From: Mesostigma viride | Lineage: Eukaryota > Streptophyta > Mesostigmatophyceae > Mesostigmatales > Mesostigmataceae | Reading direction: 5' to 3' | Length of the DNA: 64,000 nt | Assembly: GCA_009746045.1 (NCBI GenBank) | Contig: RPFO01000156.1 | Location: 1,545,381-1,609,380 of the forward strand | Notes under the pieces: model-generated | What the model saw: only the letters and a program-made list of their open reading frames with translations | What the model was told of the DNA's origin: nothing | Databases searched by the model: none | Program-made: the position numbers and the translations under genes | Shown here: positions 33,651 through 44,705 of the stretch, piece by piece | Numbering within the stretch: the stretch's first letter is position 1 | How the letters are laid out: every line of letters starts with the position of its first letter

Positions 33651-35064
33651 TCGGGTCGGTCGCGATGCCGTCTGCGGACAAGGTATGGCCCAGAAACGGC
33701 ACGCAGCGGCCGGCGCGCACCTTGGCTTTCCGCGCCGAAAGGTGCTCATCCTCCATGATCTGCAGCACGGCGTCCACATCCTCTAGGTGCTCCTCGAACG
33801 TCTTGGAGTACACCAGGATGTCGTCCAGATACGCCAGCGCGCACGTGCGCTTGTAGGTCCAGGGCGGGCGCGCCCCCTTCTGCGGGTCCGCCAGGTCCTG
33901 GGAGACCTGCGGCAAGTGGGCTGTGCCCATCACCGGACGGAGGATATCATTCATCAGCATCTGGAAGGACGCCGGCGAATTGCACAGCCCCATTGCCGCC
34001 ACCCGAAACTGATAGTGACCGAAGGGCGTAGCGAACGCGGTCTTGTGGCAGTCTTCTGGCGCGATGCGCAGCTGCCAAAACCCGTCCGCACAGTCGATGA
34101 CGGTGAAACACGTGGCCCCCTGGACACGGTTGAAGATGTCGTCGATCCGCGGTAGAGGATACCGGGACTTGACGGTGATGGCGTTCAGCTTCCGGTAATC
34201 CGTCACCAGACGCCACTTGCCTCCTGGCTTGGGAACGAGCAGCACGCCCGCTGAGAAGGGGCTGTTGCTGGGTTCAATGAGCCCCGCGTCGAGCAGTGAA
34301 ATGAGGATCTTCTTGAGCTCCACCAGCTCGACTGGGCCCATGCGGTACATGGGAGACACGGTAGGACCGGAACCCTCCTGGAGCTGGACACGGTGCAACA
34401 CCGATCGATTGGGAGGGAACTGGGGGGTGCGATCCGCAAAAAGGGTAGTGCGCTTCTCCAGGACGGCATTGAACCGCGCCAGCTCATCCGGTGTGAATCC
34501 GGCACCAATCTCGTTAAGCAGAGCCTGAGTGCTATCCAGGTCTATGCGATACATCGCGTACTCCTTGCCCTTCCGAAGCTGGCGCGCCAGCGTCTTGCTA
34601 CTCATCAGGATCTGGGACGCTGGTCGAGGCCCGTCCGCCGAGCGCTCGTGTGTAATGTTATGGACCTCCGCGGCCTGTGCCCTATACTCGCTGTCAGGGC
34701 ACCAGAATGAACCATCCGGAAACCAAACTACCCGCCGGCGCACACTGATGTCCACATCCTGCTTGTCCAGCCAGTCCACTCCAATGATGATGTCGGCAGC
34801 GCCCAGCGGCGCAATAGTCGCCACCAGGTCCACCGGCGTGCCCTGCAGCACACCCTTGATGTCTGCTAGGCCCGGCGATTGGTGTCGCCGACCGTCTGAG
34901 TAGGTGACATAGACTGCCGTGGTGTGAGGCCGGGGTACCAGGCCCAGCCGACGCACCAGGGCCTCGTTGATGAAGGACGTGGAGGCGCCGGTGTCGACCA
35001 GGAACTTCACGTCCATGATCGTTTTCTCCTTCAAATACGGATCAAGGACGGTGGGAGGGACCAA
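33607..35064 (-). CDS. Ty3 aspartic protease and reverse transcriptase
   Basis: 485 residues. DTGA at residues 24-27 is the protease active site. Reverse transcriptase follows: [20 protein letters not shown] (262-281), [19 protein letters not shown] (287-305), motif [13 protein letters not shown] with Asp 324, FAAMGL-type [16 protein letters not shown] (353-368), and the catalytic YLDD at 412-415. An insertion of about 25 residues between the last two motifs (about 380-405) is longer than in most relatives. The last 15 residues are out of frame. It makes the DNA copy of the element and cleaves its polyprotein. Confidence 0.93.
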   Translation of the reverse strand: MVPPTVLDPYLKEKTIMDVKFLVDTGASTSFINEALVRRLGLVPRPHTTAVYVTYSDGRRHQSPGLADIKGVLQGTPVDLVATIAPLGAADIIIGVDWLDKQDVDISVRRRVVWFPDGSFWCPDSEYRAQAAEVHNITHERSADGPRPASQILMSSKTLARQLRKGKEYAMYRIDLDSTQALLNEIGAGFTPDELARFNAVLEKRTTLFADRTPQFPPNRSVLHRVQLQEGSGPTVSPMYRMGPVELVELKKILISLLDAGLIEPSNSPFSAGVLLVPKPGGKWRLVTDYRKLNAITVKSRYPLPRIDDIFNRVQGATCFTVIDCADGFWQLRIAPEDCHKTAFATPFGHYQFRVAAMGLCNSPASFQMLMNDILRPVMGTAHLPQVSQDLADPQKGARPPWTYKRTCALAYLDDILVYSKTFEEHLEDVDAVLQIMEDEHLSARKAKVRAGRCVPFLGHTLSADGIATDPRRSSPSSNGLSLRT

Positions 35065-37155
35065 TAACCCTCCGCTGAAAAGAAACAGATGCCGCGAATC
35101 TCCTGAGATGCACGCGCCGCCGGTTGGGAGGACGCGTCTGCGGCCACGTTATTGACGTCTACCTCTACTCTAGTTGACTCCGCGTCTGGGCTACCATCTG
35201 ATTTTTCTATCCTATCCCCTACCCCGGGACCCAAGCCCATGGGCAGGGCTACTACTCCCGAGGAGCGGTGGGACGGGAGGCCGCCTCGCCCGACCACCCG
35301 CCCTCTTCCCCCCCTCCTCCTCTTCGTCAGCCCCCCCTCCTCGTCGTCGTACTCGTAGCCAGCCACTGCCTGCGTTTGGCCTGAAGAGGAGGACTGTCGC
35401 CGCGCCTCCATCTCGTTGACCGCACGCAACACACCCTTGGTAGAGCTGGTCGCGGGTGGTCGCGGCTGCTGGTACTGCGTCGGGGCCTGTCTGGCGTGCT
35501 GCAGGCGAGCCGCACGCTCACCCGCGTTGCGGGGTCGATCCCGAGGACCGGAGGAGTCGGGGCGGCTGCCGAAGGCCGGGCCGGAGAAACGAACACTGGG
35601 TGTCCCTCTCCTGTCCCACGACTGGCGTTCTTGCCCCGGAGCTTGGGGCAGTCGCGCTTGAGGTGCCCCACCTCGCTGCACATGAAGCAGCGCGCCTTGC
35701 TAGCGTCGATCGCGTTGACGCCAGGATCAGTGTAGCCCTCGTCAGGGTCGTCGAGGTACTCGTCCTCCTCCTCGCCGGCGAAATCAGTGGAGTACATCTG
35801 GTTCACCCGTCGCGGGGGAGCAGGTCTGAAGAAACGGCGCACTGATGGGGCACGCCCGCGAGCCACTACGTCGGCCACCTGTAGGAGATACCTCTGGATA
35901 TTCAAGATGTCCCACTCTTCCCAAGGGACATCAGCATAGTGCTTGAATACCTCATCCTGCAGCTCAGGACAGAGTGCCTCGATGAACCTGCTCTTGTACT
36001 CGTACCAGGTCATGTCAGCCAGGTAGGCGGCGCTGGACTCGAACTTAGACAGAAACTCGCGATATGGGGTGGTCCCCTGGCGCAGCTTGCTGAAGGCCAT
36101 CCGCTCGTGGAGTGTAGCATCTGGGGGCACCAGCTTGCGACGCACGCGGTCCATCAGTTCCGCCAAGGTTTGCGGGTATGACTGGGACGCGATGCTCTCA
36201 CAGTTCAAGATGCTTATCACCGAGGGGTCCATACAGGAGTTAATCACCAGATCAATCAGATCGCTGGTGGCCAGCTGCCAGTTGTGATGATTGCGCCAGA
36301 TGGTATACTGTCGTCGCCACATGCGTCCCCATTCCTCTACCTCGCGCGGTTTCATGTCCGCGTGCAGCTTGGGTACATTCTTGAAATTGGGCATCGGTGG
36401 GGCCTTTACTGCGGCGGTGACAGGCCCACCGACGTCTACGTGGGGGATATCGCCGAAGTCGGGGGGCTGCGACCGGGGAGAGGGCTGGATCTGGGCGGCG
36501 TACCATGAGTCCGCCGCACCTGGACGGATGAGGGGTGTTCGTACCCGGGTCATCCAAGGCCACCCTGCTGAAGCTGAAGTTGCCAGCAGGCGCAGGCGAG
36601 GGGACCGCGCTTTGGTCAAGCACCCGTGGGCGCTGCGGTTGAGAAGCCGGGCGCTGGACTGGCGTGTGAGTCTCCTCGTCTCTGGTGGTGACACTGCTCC
36701 TGGTCTCCCCTGGGCTGGTCCGAGGTCTATGAGTACCAACAGGCGGGCCCTGCGTGACAGTTCCCTCGTCCGTCTCGTTAGTCCCTTCCAGGTCATCGAA
36801 CTCGCCATCTGCCCCTGGGGCCTCCCCTTCCTCGTCCGAATACCATAGCGCCGTGGGTAACAGGGACGTGCTGCCGAAGGACACTCTGCGTCTGCCCCGG
36901 TGTGGGGGCCCGGTGGAGGTCCCTGGGGCCGCCCCCGACCTGCCCAAGGATGCGTTGGCCGCCCGGTGACTGGCTGCTGATGGCGGTAGTGCAGGGTATC
37001 TCCATTCTCGTCTCCCTGCTGCTCTGGATCCGGTGGTAGCCATTGTGGTCTCGTCTGGGGTTGTTGCTGCTGCGTCCGGGGTTGCTGCTGTTGCCATTGC
37101 TGCTGTGGTGACCGTTGCTGCAGCTGATGCTGCTGCTGCTGTTGCTGCTGCTGCG

Positions 37156-37204
<49 letters not shown>

Positions 37205-37555
37205 TTGCTGCTGCTGCTGTTGCTGCTGCTGCTGTTGCTGCTGTTGCTGCTGCTGCGAGTACTCTTGGAGCCTCTCTCGGTCGTTCCTGTCATCTCCCTG
37301 CCTGGGTAAGGCGTCTATATTGTCCCCATCCGCTGGGAACCTAGGGTTCTGATCTCTGGATCGTGGGGAGCCTTCCGCAGGTCTCTCCATGACCTCACCT
37401 GTATCTGTCCCTGCTTGGACGTGCAGTGGTACCTCTATACCCTCTGTACCGTGCTCGTGGTTGTCTACCGGTTCTATCTCTGTATTCTCTAGATCTCGTT
37501 CTCTAGTCTCTTCCTCTGTATCTCTGGCGTTCCTTGTTTGGGACCGTGTGGGCAT
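35031..37555 (-). CDS. Ty3 gag with poly-glutamine tract and zinc knuckle
   Basis: Begins MPTRSQTRNARDTEEETRER at 37555. A glutamine tract of more than 30 residues, coded by CAG/CAA, spans about 37270-37110. The gag fold (EEWGRMWRRQYTIWRNHHNW, then FSKLRQGTTPYREFLSKFES) is followed by a CCHC knuckle CFMCSEVGHLKRDC. Between about 36970 and 36530 the longest frame is unnatural, while the adjacent frame gives RVSFGSTSLLPTALWYSDEE and DDLEGTNETDEGT, so two shifts of opposite sign are likely. After the knuckle the reading moves to the frame ending at 35031 and continues into protease. Gag forms the particle and binds the RNA. Confidence 0.88.
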
Positions 37556-38768
37556 GGTGCTCGTACCGGTACCTTACACTGCAGGCAACACCTCCCCAGG
37601 AAGGAAGAGAGAGAAAGAGAGAGAGCAACCACGTGCTATAGAGCTATAACTATAGAACCTAATACTACTCCTCCCTAATAGTACTGGTCTCCTCTACTGC
37701 TTGCTAGGGCCAATGGTCAGCTGAGAGAAAGTCACTGTAACTGCTGTCCCCTCCCCCTGACTGCTGAGTGTGGGTGGCTTGGAGCATTCACGTGTGATGT
37801 GCATCCCCTCAGGCAATGGCATGTGTTCCCTAACAAACCTATCTGCATCTGTAATGTTATCAAACCCTTTCCACTTAGCACTAGAGCCTTGGGACAATAT
37901 CTTATCTTTAATATGCTCCTCACAAGTCTTCCAGCTGTAGAATATAGCAGGCTACCCTTATCCCCGTCGTGAGCTACTGCGTAGTAAGGAAATCAGACTG
38001 TCCACCCTTGTTTATTTTACGTCGTGGCATGTTACATCATAGTCTGGCAGCGGCTTGCAAGCAAGAGAAAGGGGAAACCCAGGCTACCTCTAGTGCAGTG
38101 ACCTTAAACAAACGAGGTGAGAGAGCACGGAGTATATCACAGCACACGCCCGAGCCTTCCGCAGGAACGGGCTATACGCACACACGGAGGTAAACACCGT
38201 CAACACAGTCGGCAACAGCCAGACGGTATCCACCCCCACGACCCCTTGCAGGTCAAACAACGAATGTCCGTCTCCGCGACGTCCATGGGCACCAACAACA
38301 TTTACAACCTATAGAGGCACAACATATAACATAAACCCCCTGCGCGCGCGTTCCCGGATAGAGAGCAAGCTCGCCAGCTAGCCTTCAGCAGGCATAGCTT
38401 TGTAAAGAAAGACTTCTAACTAGGGGACGTACCATCTTCGATGACGTTAATCCCTCTGAGCTGGCCGCCACCCGGTGTCGTTGAAGGCAAGCCCTGGCGC
38501 CACTAGGTGTCGTTGAAAACAGAGTGAACGCTATCGTTGACAGCACCTCACCACAGGACTATTGCTAGCCCCGCCGAGTATCCAGACTGGCCGTTTGCTG
38601 TATAGGTCGTCGTTGAATCCCTTTACGGGCTGGCCGCCGGCCTGACAGCAATCGTTGAATTCCGGAACCTCTACCTACGCCAAGCTTTGTCTTGGTATCC
38701 TAATTGGCTCACTAACCCTCTCCGCGAGAGTTAGCTAACCTTTCCAGCACATTTCCTCCGATAACCAG
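37556..38768 (-). other. Leader of the Ty3 element and possible primer binding site
   Basis: Non-coding stretch between the 5' LTR and gag. Directly inside the LTR the minus strand reads CTGGTTATCGGAGGAAATG; TGGTTATCGGAG resembles the initiator-Met tRNA primer site TGGTATCAGAG with one extra T. Near 38470-38660 short GTCGTTGAA units recur. Confidence 0.6.
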
Positions 38769-39585
38769 TGTACGTCCCTGCCCAGACACTCCTAGCCTGA
38801 GCTACGTGAGCAAAGACCCTTCTTGCCGGAATTAGGAATAATTCAAGATAGCCTAAAGTAGGTTGCGCTTCACGACGTGAGGTCGTGAGAAATCTGGCAT
38901 CACGGCTTAATGGCCAAGCTAATTAGTTCACACTTATAATGGCTAGCAATACCAATTACAAATGGATATGCCCCGGGCTCAATGTGTAGGCGTATTCGCA
39001 CTTATCATTCATTAAACCAAGGGACGAGACCTCGTCCTTGGACCCACTTTATCCTAGGGTTGGTTGCGGCGCAGATACACGCCAATTTCCTTAGAACAAT
39101 CCGAGTCACTCATTCCACGTAGGATCCGGGCCGACATCGACCCTCAACTATAGGAATCCACGCCTAGAACCACTGACAGACTCAGAACCGGCGCGGCGCC
39201 ACAGCGCCGGCCCCTAAAAGGACAACCTAGAACAAAATAACTAGTCCAATTCACACAATAGGCCAAGGTCCGTAAAACCCAGTCCAATAGACAAACAGGC
39301 CTTAGTAATTTATTCCATTGTTACGTCCGGCCAAAAGGGCNNNNNNNNNNNNNNNNNNNNNNNNNNNNNNNNNNNNNNNNNNNNNNNNNNNNNNNNNNNN
39401 NNNNNNNNNNNNNNNNNNNNNNNNNNNNNNNNNNNNNNNNNNNNNNNNNNNNNNNNNNNNNNNNAACCTTAGTCCAAATTTCCCCACACAATAGCCAAGG
39501 TCCGTAAAACCCCAGTCCAATAGATCAAACAGCCTTAGTAATTTATTCCATTGTTACGTCCGGCCAAAAGGGCAGGGACGTAACA
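38769..39585 (-). repeat. 5' LTR of the Ty3 element, with assembly gap
   Basis: Matches the 3' LTR from TGTACGTCCCTGCCC (38769) to CGGCCAAAAGGGC at 39340, then 124 undetermined bases, then at 39465-39585 the last 110 or so bases of the LTR again, ending GGGACGTAACA. The flanks of the gap are thus copies of the same LTR end. Confidence 0.9.
39341..39464. other. Assembly gap (124 N)
   Basis: Undetermined bases inside the 5' LTR. Sequence on the left (about 39240-39340) and right (about 39470-39573) is the same LTR segment with small indels, so true missing length may be nil. Confidence 0.98.
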
Positions 39586-39606
39586 ACAACTACCGTATTA
39601 ATTAAT

Positions 39607-39810
39607 TATCAAAGAGACAACCAGCGCAGGCCAGAAATCGGGAGAATCCGGACCATGGTAGCTCGAGCCTGCCGTTATCTTTTCCGCGTTTTCGAGTCGT
39701 TCAGGATGATGAAGATGAATGGTGATGGAAATGTGTATCCTTGTGCATTGAAATTATGGCTGGCTTACGTGTGGAGCGACTAGATGACCTAGACGGTGGG
39801 GCCGGAAACA
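39607..39810 (-). repeat. Pseudo-LTR of the Penelope-like element (left)
   Basis: 204 bp, identical base for base to 44159-44362. A diverged third copy is at 9057-9252. Confidence 0.95.
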
Positions 39811-40165
39811 GCATGCTTGATCAGGGCGTGTGTTTCTAGCCTAACTGGCCGGGAGTGTCTAGTGGTGAGCACCATTGCTGCGATCGCTCTCCCACCATTT
39901 ACGAGGAAATACCCGCAAATGGAAAACCACTGAAAAGGTCTAGCTAGTCAGTCATCACGTTAGCCATGCCATGATTCCAAACGTCCAAGAACTGCACACG
40001 GTGCAAAGGCAAAAAGCCGGAGGACAGCACTTTCAAATGTGCGGCGGGAACCAAAAGCCCGCGGATGCCAGAAAACATCGTGTTGCGGCAGCGACGCGAC
40101 GATGTGGACAACGAATCCAGTGCCAAGCTCGGAACGGCCGCAAAGGAGATCTGGCATCACAGGGT
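39811..40165 (-). other. 3' untranslated part of the Penelope-like element
   Basis: Between the stop of the reading frame and the left pseudo-LTR. No further gene seen. Confidence 0.7.
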
Positions 40166-43100
40166 TCAGATGTGCGGAGATACTATGCGATCCAGCCGGT
40201 CCACGACCTGTTTGTAGAGCTTGTGCCAAGGGGCAGCACCGAACAGATGTGGGTGACGTTGCAAAAAACATCGGACTTGACGGAGCATAATGGCTCGGTC
40301 ATAGTCTTTGACCAATAAACGCTGCAAGAGTTCAACAAGAGTCGTGATGAAATCAACACGATAAGAACAAAGACGGGAAAAACGATGTAACTGAGAAAGA
40401 ACAACACCATATTTTGCTGTGTGGGAAAGGAGACTGTGAATATCGGGGTAACGAATAAAAGGAATTTGCTGGTATTTAGGATCCTTGCGCTTATCATAGA
40501 CAGCCGTACGCCAGCCCTTCTTGTTATGGGTAATGTTAAGATCGAGGTAATTGCAATGAGTATCCTCCGACGTGAGCTTTAATGTGAGGGACGCTTGCGG
40601 GTAGATGCCAGGCAGACCAGCGGTGATATACAAATGGGTTGCGAAATCAGGGTTGTCGAAAGCGATGACATCATCAATGTATCGACATGTATGGATAAAA
40701 CGCCTGATGAGAACATCATCGTTTGAGGCAATGAGATTCTCCATGAATGCAAGCTCATAAGTGTATAGATAGAGGTTTGCAAGGAGCCCGGCACAGTTAG
40801 TGCCCATAGGGATGCCGATAGCTTGTTGGTATACATTGCCCGCAAAACAGATGAAGGTGTTATCAACAAGATAAGAGATCCAATGGACAAGGTCAGCCTT
40901 CGTGATAATATAATTATAACCATCCCGCACGATAGCACCTGCCGCGATCCCTGAGAGCCACGTTGCCGTGGGCTTGGTCTGAGAAACACGCACGTGCAGG
41001 TGGTTGCGCCCGTGAGGCCTACGTGCATACAGACGAGTAAGGAGGCTATCTAAACGAGCTTTCAAATCGTGCAAATCTAGTGTGGTATATAGAGTGGTGA
41101 AATCATAGGTGGCTATGGGCATAGGTATACGTTTCTCTGCTGCTGTCTTAGAACGGCTAAGGGCGGCAAGGCGTAGGCGTACTTGGGCTGAGTCTATGAC
41201 GATCCAACTACCAGCGCATTCATACCCGGCATTCGACAGCACCTCCACCCATAATGCATTGGCTTCGGGGAGAAGAGCATTCAAAGCATGGCAGATGAGT
41301 TTCGAGAGAGGCATCAGTGGGGCTGAATGCGACGCAGCAATGGTGCGCAAAGCAACAGGAGTTTTGTGCAGCTTAAGAGTGAGATACAGATATGGGAACG
41401 TAGTGGTGGTGGCGCGTCGCTGCCGCTTAAGGAATGCCCGAGCAAAAATGTTTTGGCTGTGCAGAAAAGCCCGATGAGCAGCAGTGATACTGGCGGTGGA
41501 CTGTGCACGCTGAACATAGGTAGGGCTGGACGCCAACTCGTGTTGCAAAGTAGCAAGGTAGTGCTTCTTGCATATGAAAGCAAAGTTGTTGGCACTCTTG
41601 TCAACACACGTGATGATAAAGTCCTGCTTGAAGTGGTCAAGAAGTGCTTTATCTGTGGTGTTGAGCCAGGTGGTGCGGTGGACCTGCTGGAGACGGTAAT
41701 CAAGCCTGGTGAGACGTGCATTGCATTCGTGAATGACGGCGCGAAACCACGGTTCCATGGCAAGGGGAGCAAGCTGTAGGTCCGTGCTCATGGCATTGCA
41801 GAATTTGCGCAGTGATGTGGAGAGCAGTGCATTCACCTCTTTGGCACACGTGCGCTGGACCCACGGCCGAAACTTGGTGCCTTTGGCAAAAAGGTCTACA
41901 AGCGTGTGGCTCGGCAGGATGCTGAGGTCAGCGGTCATGACGTGCTGTGAGGTGGGATCAAGGTACTTGAAATACCGTTGTTGTTGGCAGGGGCAGGGCC
42001 CTGCCAAGATGGTGGCCAGCTCGGTGGGCGTTGTATCGCGGCTGACCTTCCCGTTGCTGAAAACCATTTGTCCCAAGGTGGGAGAGTAATGCCAGGCGGC
42101 AATGGGAGTGCCGAAAGTGTTGCGCACCACGAGCGGCATCGCAGCCTGCACTTGCGGCAAATGCAGAATGTGTGGCAAACACAGCTCATCCATCGCAGCA
42201 TGAATGAAAGGTGAGATCAGCAAACGGCGCGGACGCAGTGCATCTGCATTCCCATTGACACGGTGCCGAATGATACGTGAGAGAAGGCCTCGCAGACTAG
42301 TGGCATGGGAGCGGGGGACTTGCAGATCAGCTGGGGAGCACGACCCGACGGCAATGTGTAAGCTGGTAAGCTTCTTCAAGCTGCAGGCTTCGAGATAGGA
42401 TGCATGAAAGTTGCCGCGTTGCATAAGCCGAGACATGTGACGTAAGCAGCGGAGACTGGTGGAGTAAAGGGAAGGATCGGTGGACACATGTGTGGAAGGT
42501 GGAGGGGCCGGGGTGACGCTGGGGGGATAGGGGCGATATGGGTGGAGATTGTGCTTCAGACGCCAGGCACGGATGAACATAAGAGGGCGGGGACGGAGGG
42601 GAGGCGGGCGGCGGCGAGACCGAGCTTTGAAACTCTTGCCTTCAATGCAAAAACCGTGGGGCAGAAATGCATGTAACATTCGTTTCCAAAACGTTTCCCG
42701 ATGCCCTGCGGCTTTGCGAAAAGCGGCGCCGGTAAAGGTGCCGGGGACATGTTCCAAGGGGACGACTCGCCAATCCCACCACCCGTATTGGGCCATGGCG
42801 CCATGTAGGGGGGTGTCGTCGTTGGCGGCAGGGCGGCCAATATGAAGGCGGCGTGCCGCTCGGACATGTTCCTGAAAACGCGTCCAGGCATCCCGTTGCG
42901 TCTGGCCAACGTAGATACGCTGAGGGTACCTGCGGTTGTAAATGGCATAAATGACGCGATGGGTGCTTACGGGGTGTGGGCGAGTGGAGTTGGTAAGCGA
43001 CAAATGCGTGCGCTGTAAGCGCCGGAGGCGACGTAGAGTATGGTCATCCTTGCAGTGATGGTTATGGCGCGTGTTGATGCGACAACGCTTCCGCCATGCC

Positions 43101-43222
43101 TGTGAGGAGATACGATAGGGGAACTGCCGAGAAATAGCAGTGTACTTCCGGTAATCAATGCCACTGGATTGCCGTATTCTGTGGAGGGTAAGAGCATGCC
43201 AGAAAGTCATAAGGTGTTTCAT
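40166..43222 (-). CDS. Penelope-like protein: N-terminal GIY-YIG endonuclease plus reverse transcriptase
   Basis: An unbroken 1018-residue frame. Residues about 89-185 are a GIY-YIG nuclease: VIYAIYNRRYPQRIYVGQT, catalytic-type Arg in TRFQEH, and Glu in HRETFWK. A CxC motif (CPC, 410-412, in AGPCPCQQQRY) links it to the reverse transcriptase, whose motifs are LKLHKTPVALRTI (616-628), motif A YDFTTLYTTL with Asp 707, motif B IGIPMGTNCAGLLANLYLY (802-820), and the catalytic YIDD at 848-851, then CNYLDLNI. The nuclease-first order with a CxC linker is that of the Chlamys/Naiad clade (Craig and colleagues, 2021); canonical Penelope elements have the nuclease at the C-terminus. It nicks DNA and primes reverse transcription of its RNA there. 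Nothing is missing, so it may be active. Confidence 0.95.
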   Translation of the reverse strand: MKHLMTFWHALTLHRIRQSSGIDYRKYTAISRQFPYRISSQAWRKRCRINTRHNHHCKDDHTLRRLRRLQRTHLSLTNSTRPHPVSTHRVIYAIYNRRYPQRIYVGQTQRDAWTRFQEHVRAARRLHIGRPAANDDTPLHGAMAQYGWWDWRVVPLEHVPGTFTGAAFRKAAGHRETFWKRMLHAFLPHGFCIEGKSFKARSRRRPPPLRPRPLMFIRAWRLKHNLHPYRPYPPSVTPAPPPSTHVSTDPSLYSTSLRCLRHMSRLMQRGNFHASYLEACSLKKLTSLHIAVGSCSPADLQVPRSHATSLRGLLSRIIRHRVNGNADALRPRRLLISPFIHAAMDELCLPHILHLPQVQAAMPLVVRNTFGTPIAAWHYSPTLGQMVFSNGKVSRDTTPTELATILAGPCPCQQQRYFKYLDPTSQHVMTADLSILPSHTLVDLFAKGTKFRPWVQRTCAKEVNALLSTSLRKFCNAMSTDLQLAPLAMEPWFRAVIHECNARLTRLDYRLQQVHRTTWLNTTDKALLDHFKQDFIITCVDKSANNFAFICKKHYLATLQHELASSPTYVQRAQSTASITAAHRAFLHSQNIFARAFLKRQRRATTTTFPYLYLTLKLHKTPVALRTIAASHSAPLMPLSKLICHALNALLPEANALWVEVLSNAGYECAGSWIVIDSAQVRLRLAALSRSKTAAEKRIPMPIATYDFTTLYTTLDLHDLKARLDSLLTRLYARRPHGRNHLHVRVSQTKPTATWLSGIAAGAIVRDGYNYIITKADLVHWISYLVDNTFICFAGNVYQQAIGIPMGTNCAGLLANLYLYTYELAFMENLIASNDDVLIRRFIHTCRYIDDVIAFDNPDFATHLYITAGLPGIYPQASLTLKLTSEDTHCNYLDLNITHNKKGWRTAVYDKRKDPKYQQIPFIRYPDIHSLLSHTAKYGVVLSQLHRFSRLCSYRVDFITTLVELLQRLLVKDYDRAIMLRQVRCFLQRHPHLFGAAPWHKLYKQVVDRLDRIVSPHI

Positions 43223-44158
43223 GATGATTCAGATGCACTGAGAGCTAAGACATCAAACAGAACCAGAGCGGAGCATATTGAGGTAAGTCAATATTCATTG
43301 CGTAACACCCGTTACGCGATAGCGGTGGTCCATGATGCATCTCCCCGGGGCAGGATGTGGCTAACAACACAGCTGAATGGACTCGGAACATGTGGATTCC
43401 CAGTGGGGGGGCCTTCCAATTGTCATACTTGACACCTCTTTCCTGTAACGAAAAGATTTCCCTTCTTCATGTTCCAGATGAGTCACCGTGCTCCTGCCTT
43501 TGTGTTTTTTTGGCGTTTGTAAAGAGATATGGGAGGGTAAACAGAAGCAAAGGCTGATATTGCCGTGTGGGGGGCCCGATCCTTGGTTAGTCTCTCAAGT
43601 GCCCACAGAAAAACACGAGAGTAGCACACACAGCGCGCAGCCCAGCCTAGCTCCCTCAGTAAAAGTAAAAGAAAAAGGACAAGAACAGCAAAACAAACGA
43701 GAACAAGAAAAAGAACAAAACACAGACACGTAGTGCAATGTGAGCGGAATGATGGAGGAAGGTGAGAGGGGGGCATCGTATTGAATGTGTAGGCATTGAG
43801 GCAGCCGAAGCGTCCCATCCCCGGGTACATTCGTGGCTTTCAAAAAAGCCACAACCTGCGTGGAAGAGGAAAATGCAGGAACGATGAGTATGATCCTGAA
43901 AACGAGGTTGAGGAAACGCGGAGAGGAAATGCCGGCCGCTGAAACGATTCCGATGGAACTATGGGTTTCGCCGACATGAGGCGGTGCAGCTGACTATCTC
44001 TATGGTGTCGTGTGTGACCGGGAGTGCCGGTTCACGTGCGCACTCGTCGGACTAGCCCGACGACATGTGTGCTTGGTTGCCCACGGCTGAAATCCTCTTG
44101 CCCGTCATGCAAAGGCCACGCCTCCTAGCCGAAAACGAACTATATTCAACCAATCTAA
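43223..44158 (-). other. 5' leader of the Penelope-like element
   Basis: About 0.94 kb between the right pseudo-LTR and the start codon at 43222. No second gene recognised. Confidence 0.65.
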
Positions 44159-44362
44159 TATCAAAGAGACAACCAGCGCAGGCCAGAAATCGGGAGAATC
44201 CGGACCATGGTAGCTCGAGCCTGCCGTTATCTTTTCCGCGTTTTCGAGTCGTTCAGGATGATGAAGATGAATGGTGATGGAAATGTGTATCCTTGTGCAT
44301 TGAAATTATGGCTGGCTTACGTGTGGAGCGACTAGATGACCTAGACGGTGGGGCCGGAAACA
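44159..44362 (-). repeat. Pseudo-LTR of the Penelope-like element (right)
   Basis: 204 bp, identical to 39607-39810; its right edge meets the TTAATTAAT tail of the LINE. Confidence 0.95.
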
Positions 44363-44705
44363 TAATTAATAGACACGTGACTGCGTCACGTGAGCGTAAG
44401 TCCTCATTGGGAGGGGAACATGGTATGGAATGGATGGTGTAAGCTATTATCTAGTAGGTCCTAGTTACAGGGTTGTGGGCACCACGGCCCGAATCGCTAT
44501 GAATGCCATACGGCATATGCGGTCACACGCGGAGCCCCCACAGACTTGGGGGTGGTCTCCTTCATCACTACTTGCCATCTATCCTTGCGTACCATAAGTA
44601 AGTAAGTAAGTACTTGCGTGTCATGCGCAAAGGCATGCCACGGAGTACTATGCTCATCTCATTAGAAAAAAAAATACACAAAAGTTTAAACAAATATCGT
44701 CTGCA

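Larger units (their letters stand above)
27751..39585 (-). mobile_element. Ty3 chromovirus LTR retrotransposon
   Basis: An almost complete element on the minus strand, bounded by LTRs of about 0.58 kb and by the 5-bp target duplication ACAAC at 27746-27750 and 39586-39590. Order of parts from the 5' LTR: leader, gag with zinc knuckle, protease, reverse transcriptase, RNase H, integrase with C-terminal chromodomain, then about 2.5 kb of extra coding sequence before the 3' LTR. The chromodomain and the PR-RT-RH-IN order place it with chromoviruses. Several frameshifts break the polyprotein. The two LTRs differ mainly by one-base indels, so part of the damage may be sequence error. Confidence 0.93.
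39607..44362 (-). mobile_element. Penelope-like element, Chlamys type, with identical pseudo-LTRs
   Basis: 4756 bp bounded by two identical 204-bp direct repeats (39607-39810 and 44159-44362) which start TATCAAAGAGACAACC and end GGGGCCGGAAACA. The single long reading frame lies on the minus strand between them. Outside, both flanks are TTAAT-rich (left TATTAATTAAT, right TAATTAATAG), and the right flank is the 3' tail of the LINE at 44363-57600, so the element entered that tail. Pseudo-LTRs and a preference for simple repeats are known habits of Penelope-like elements. Confidence 0.92.

Noticed and set aside
44363-44400. Helitron 3' end (hairpin followed by a short terminus)
   Set aside because: The CACGTGACTGCGTCACGTG hairpin is followed by a TTAATTAA tail, not CTRR, and the upstream sequence codes a LINE C-terminus.
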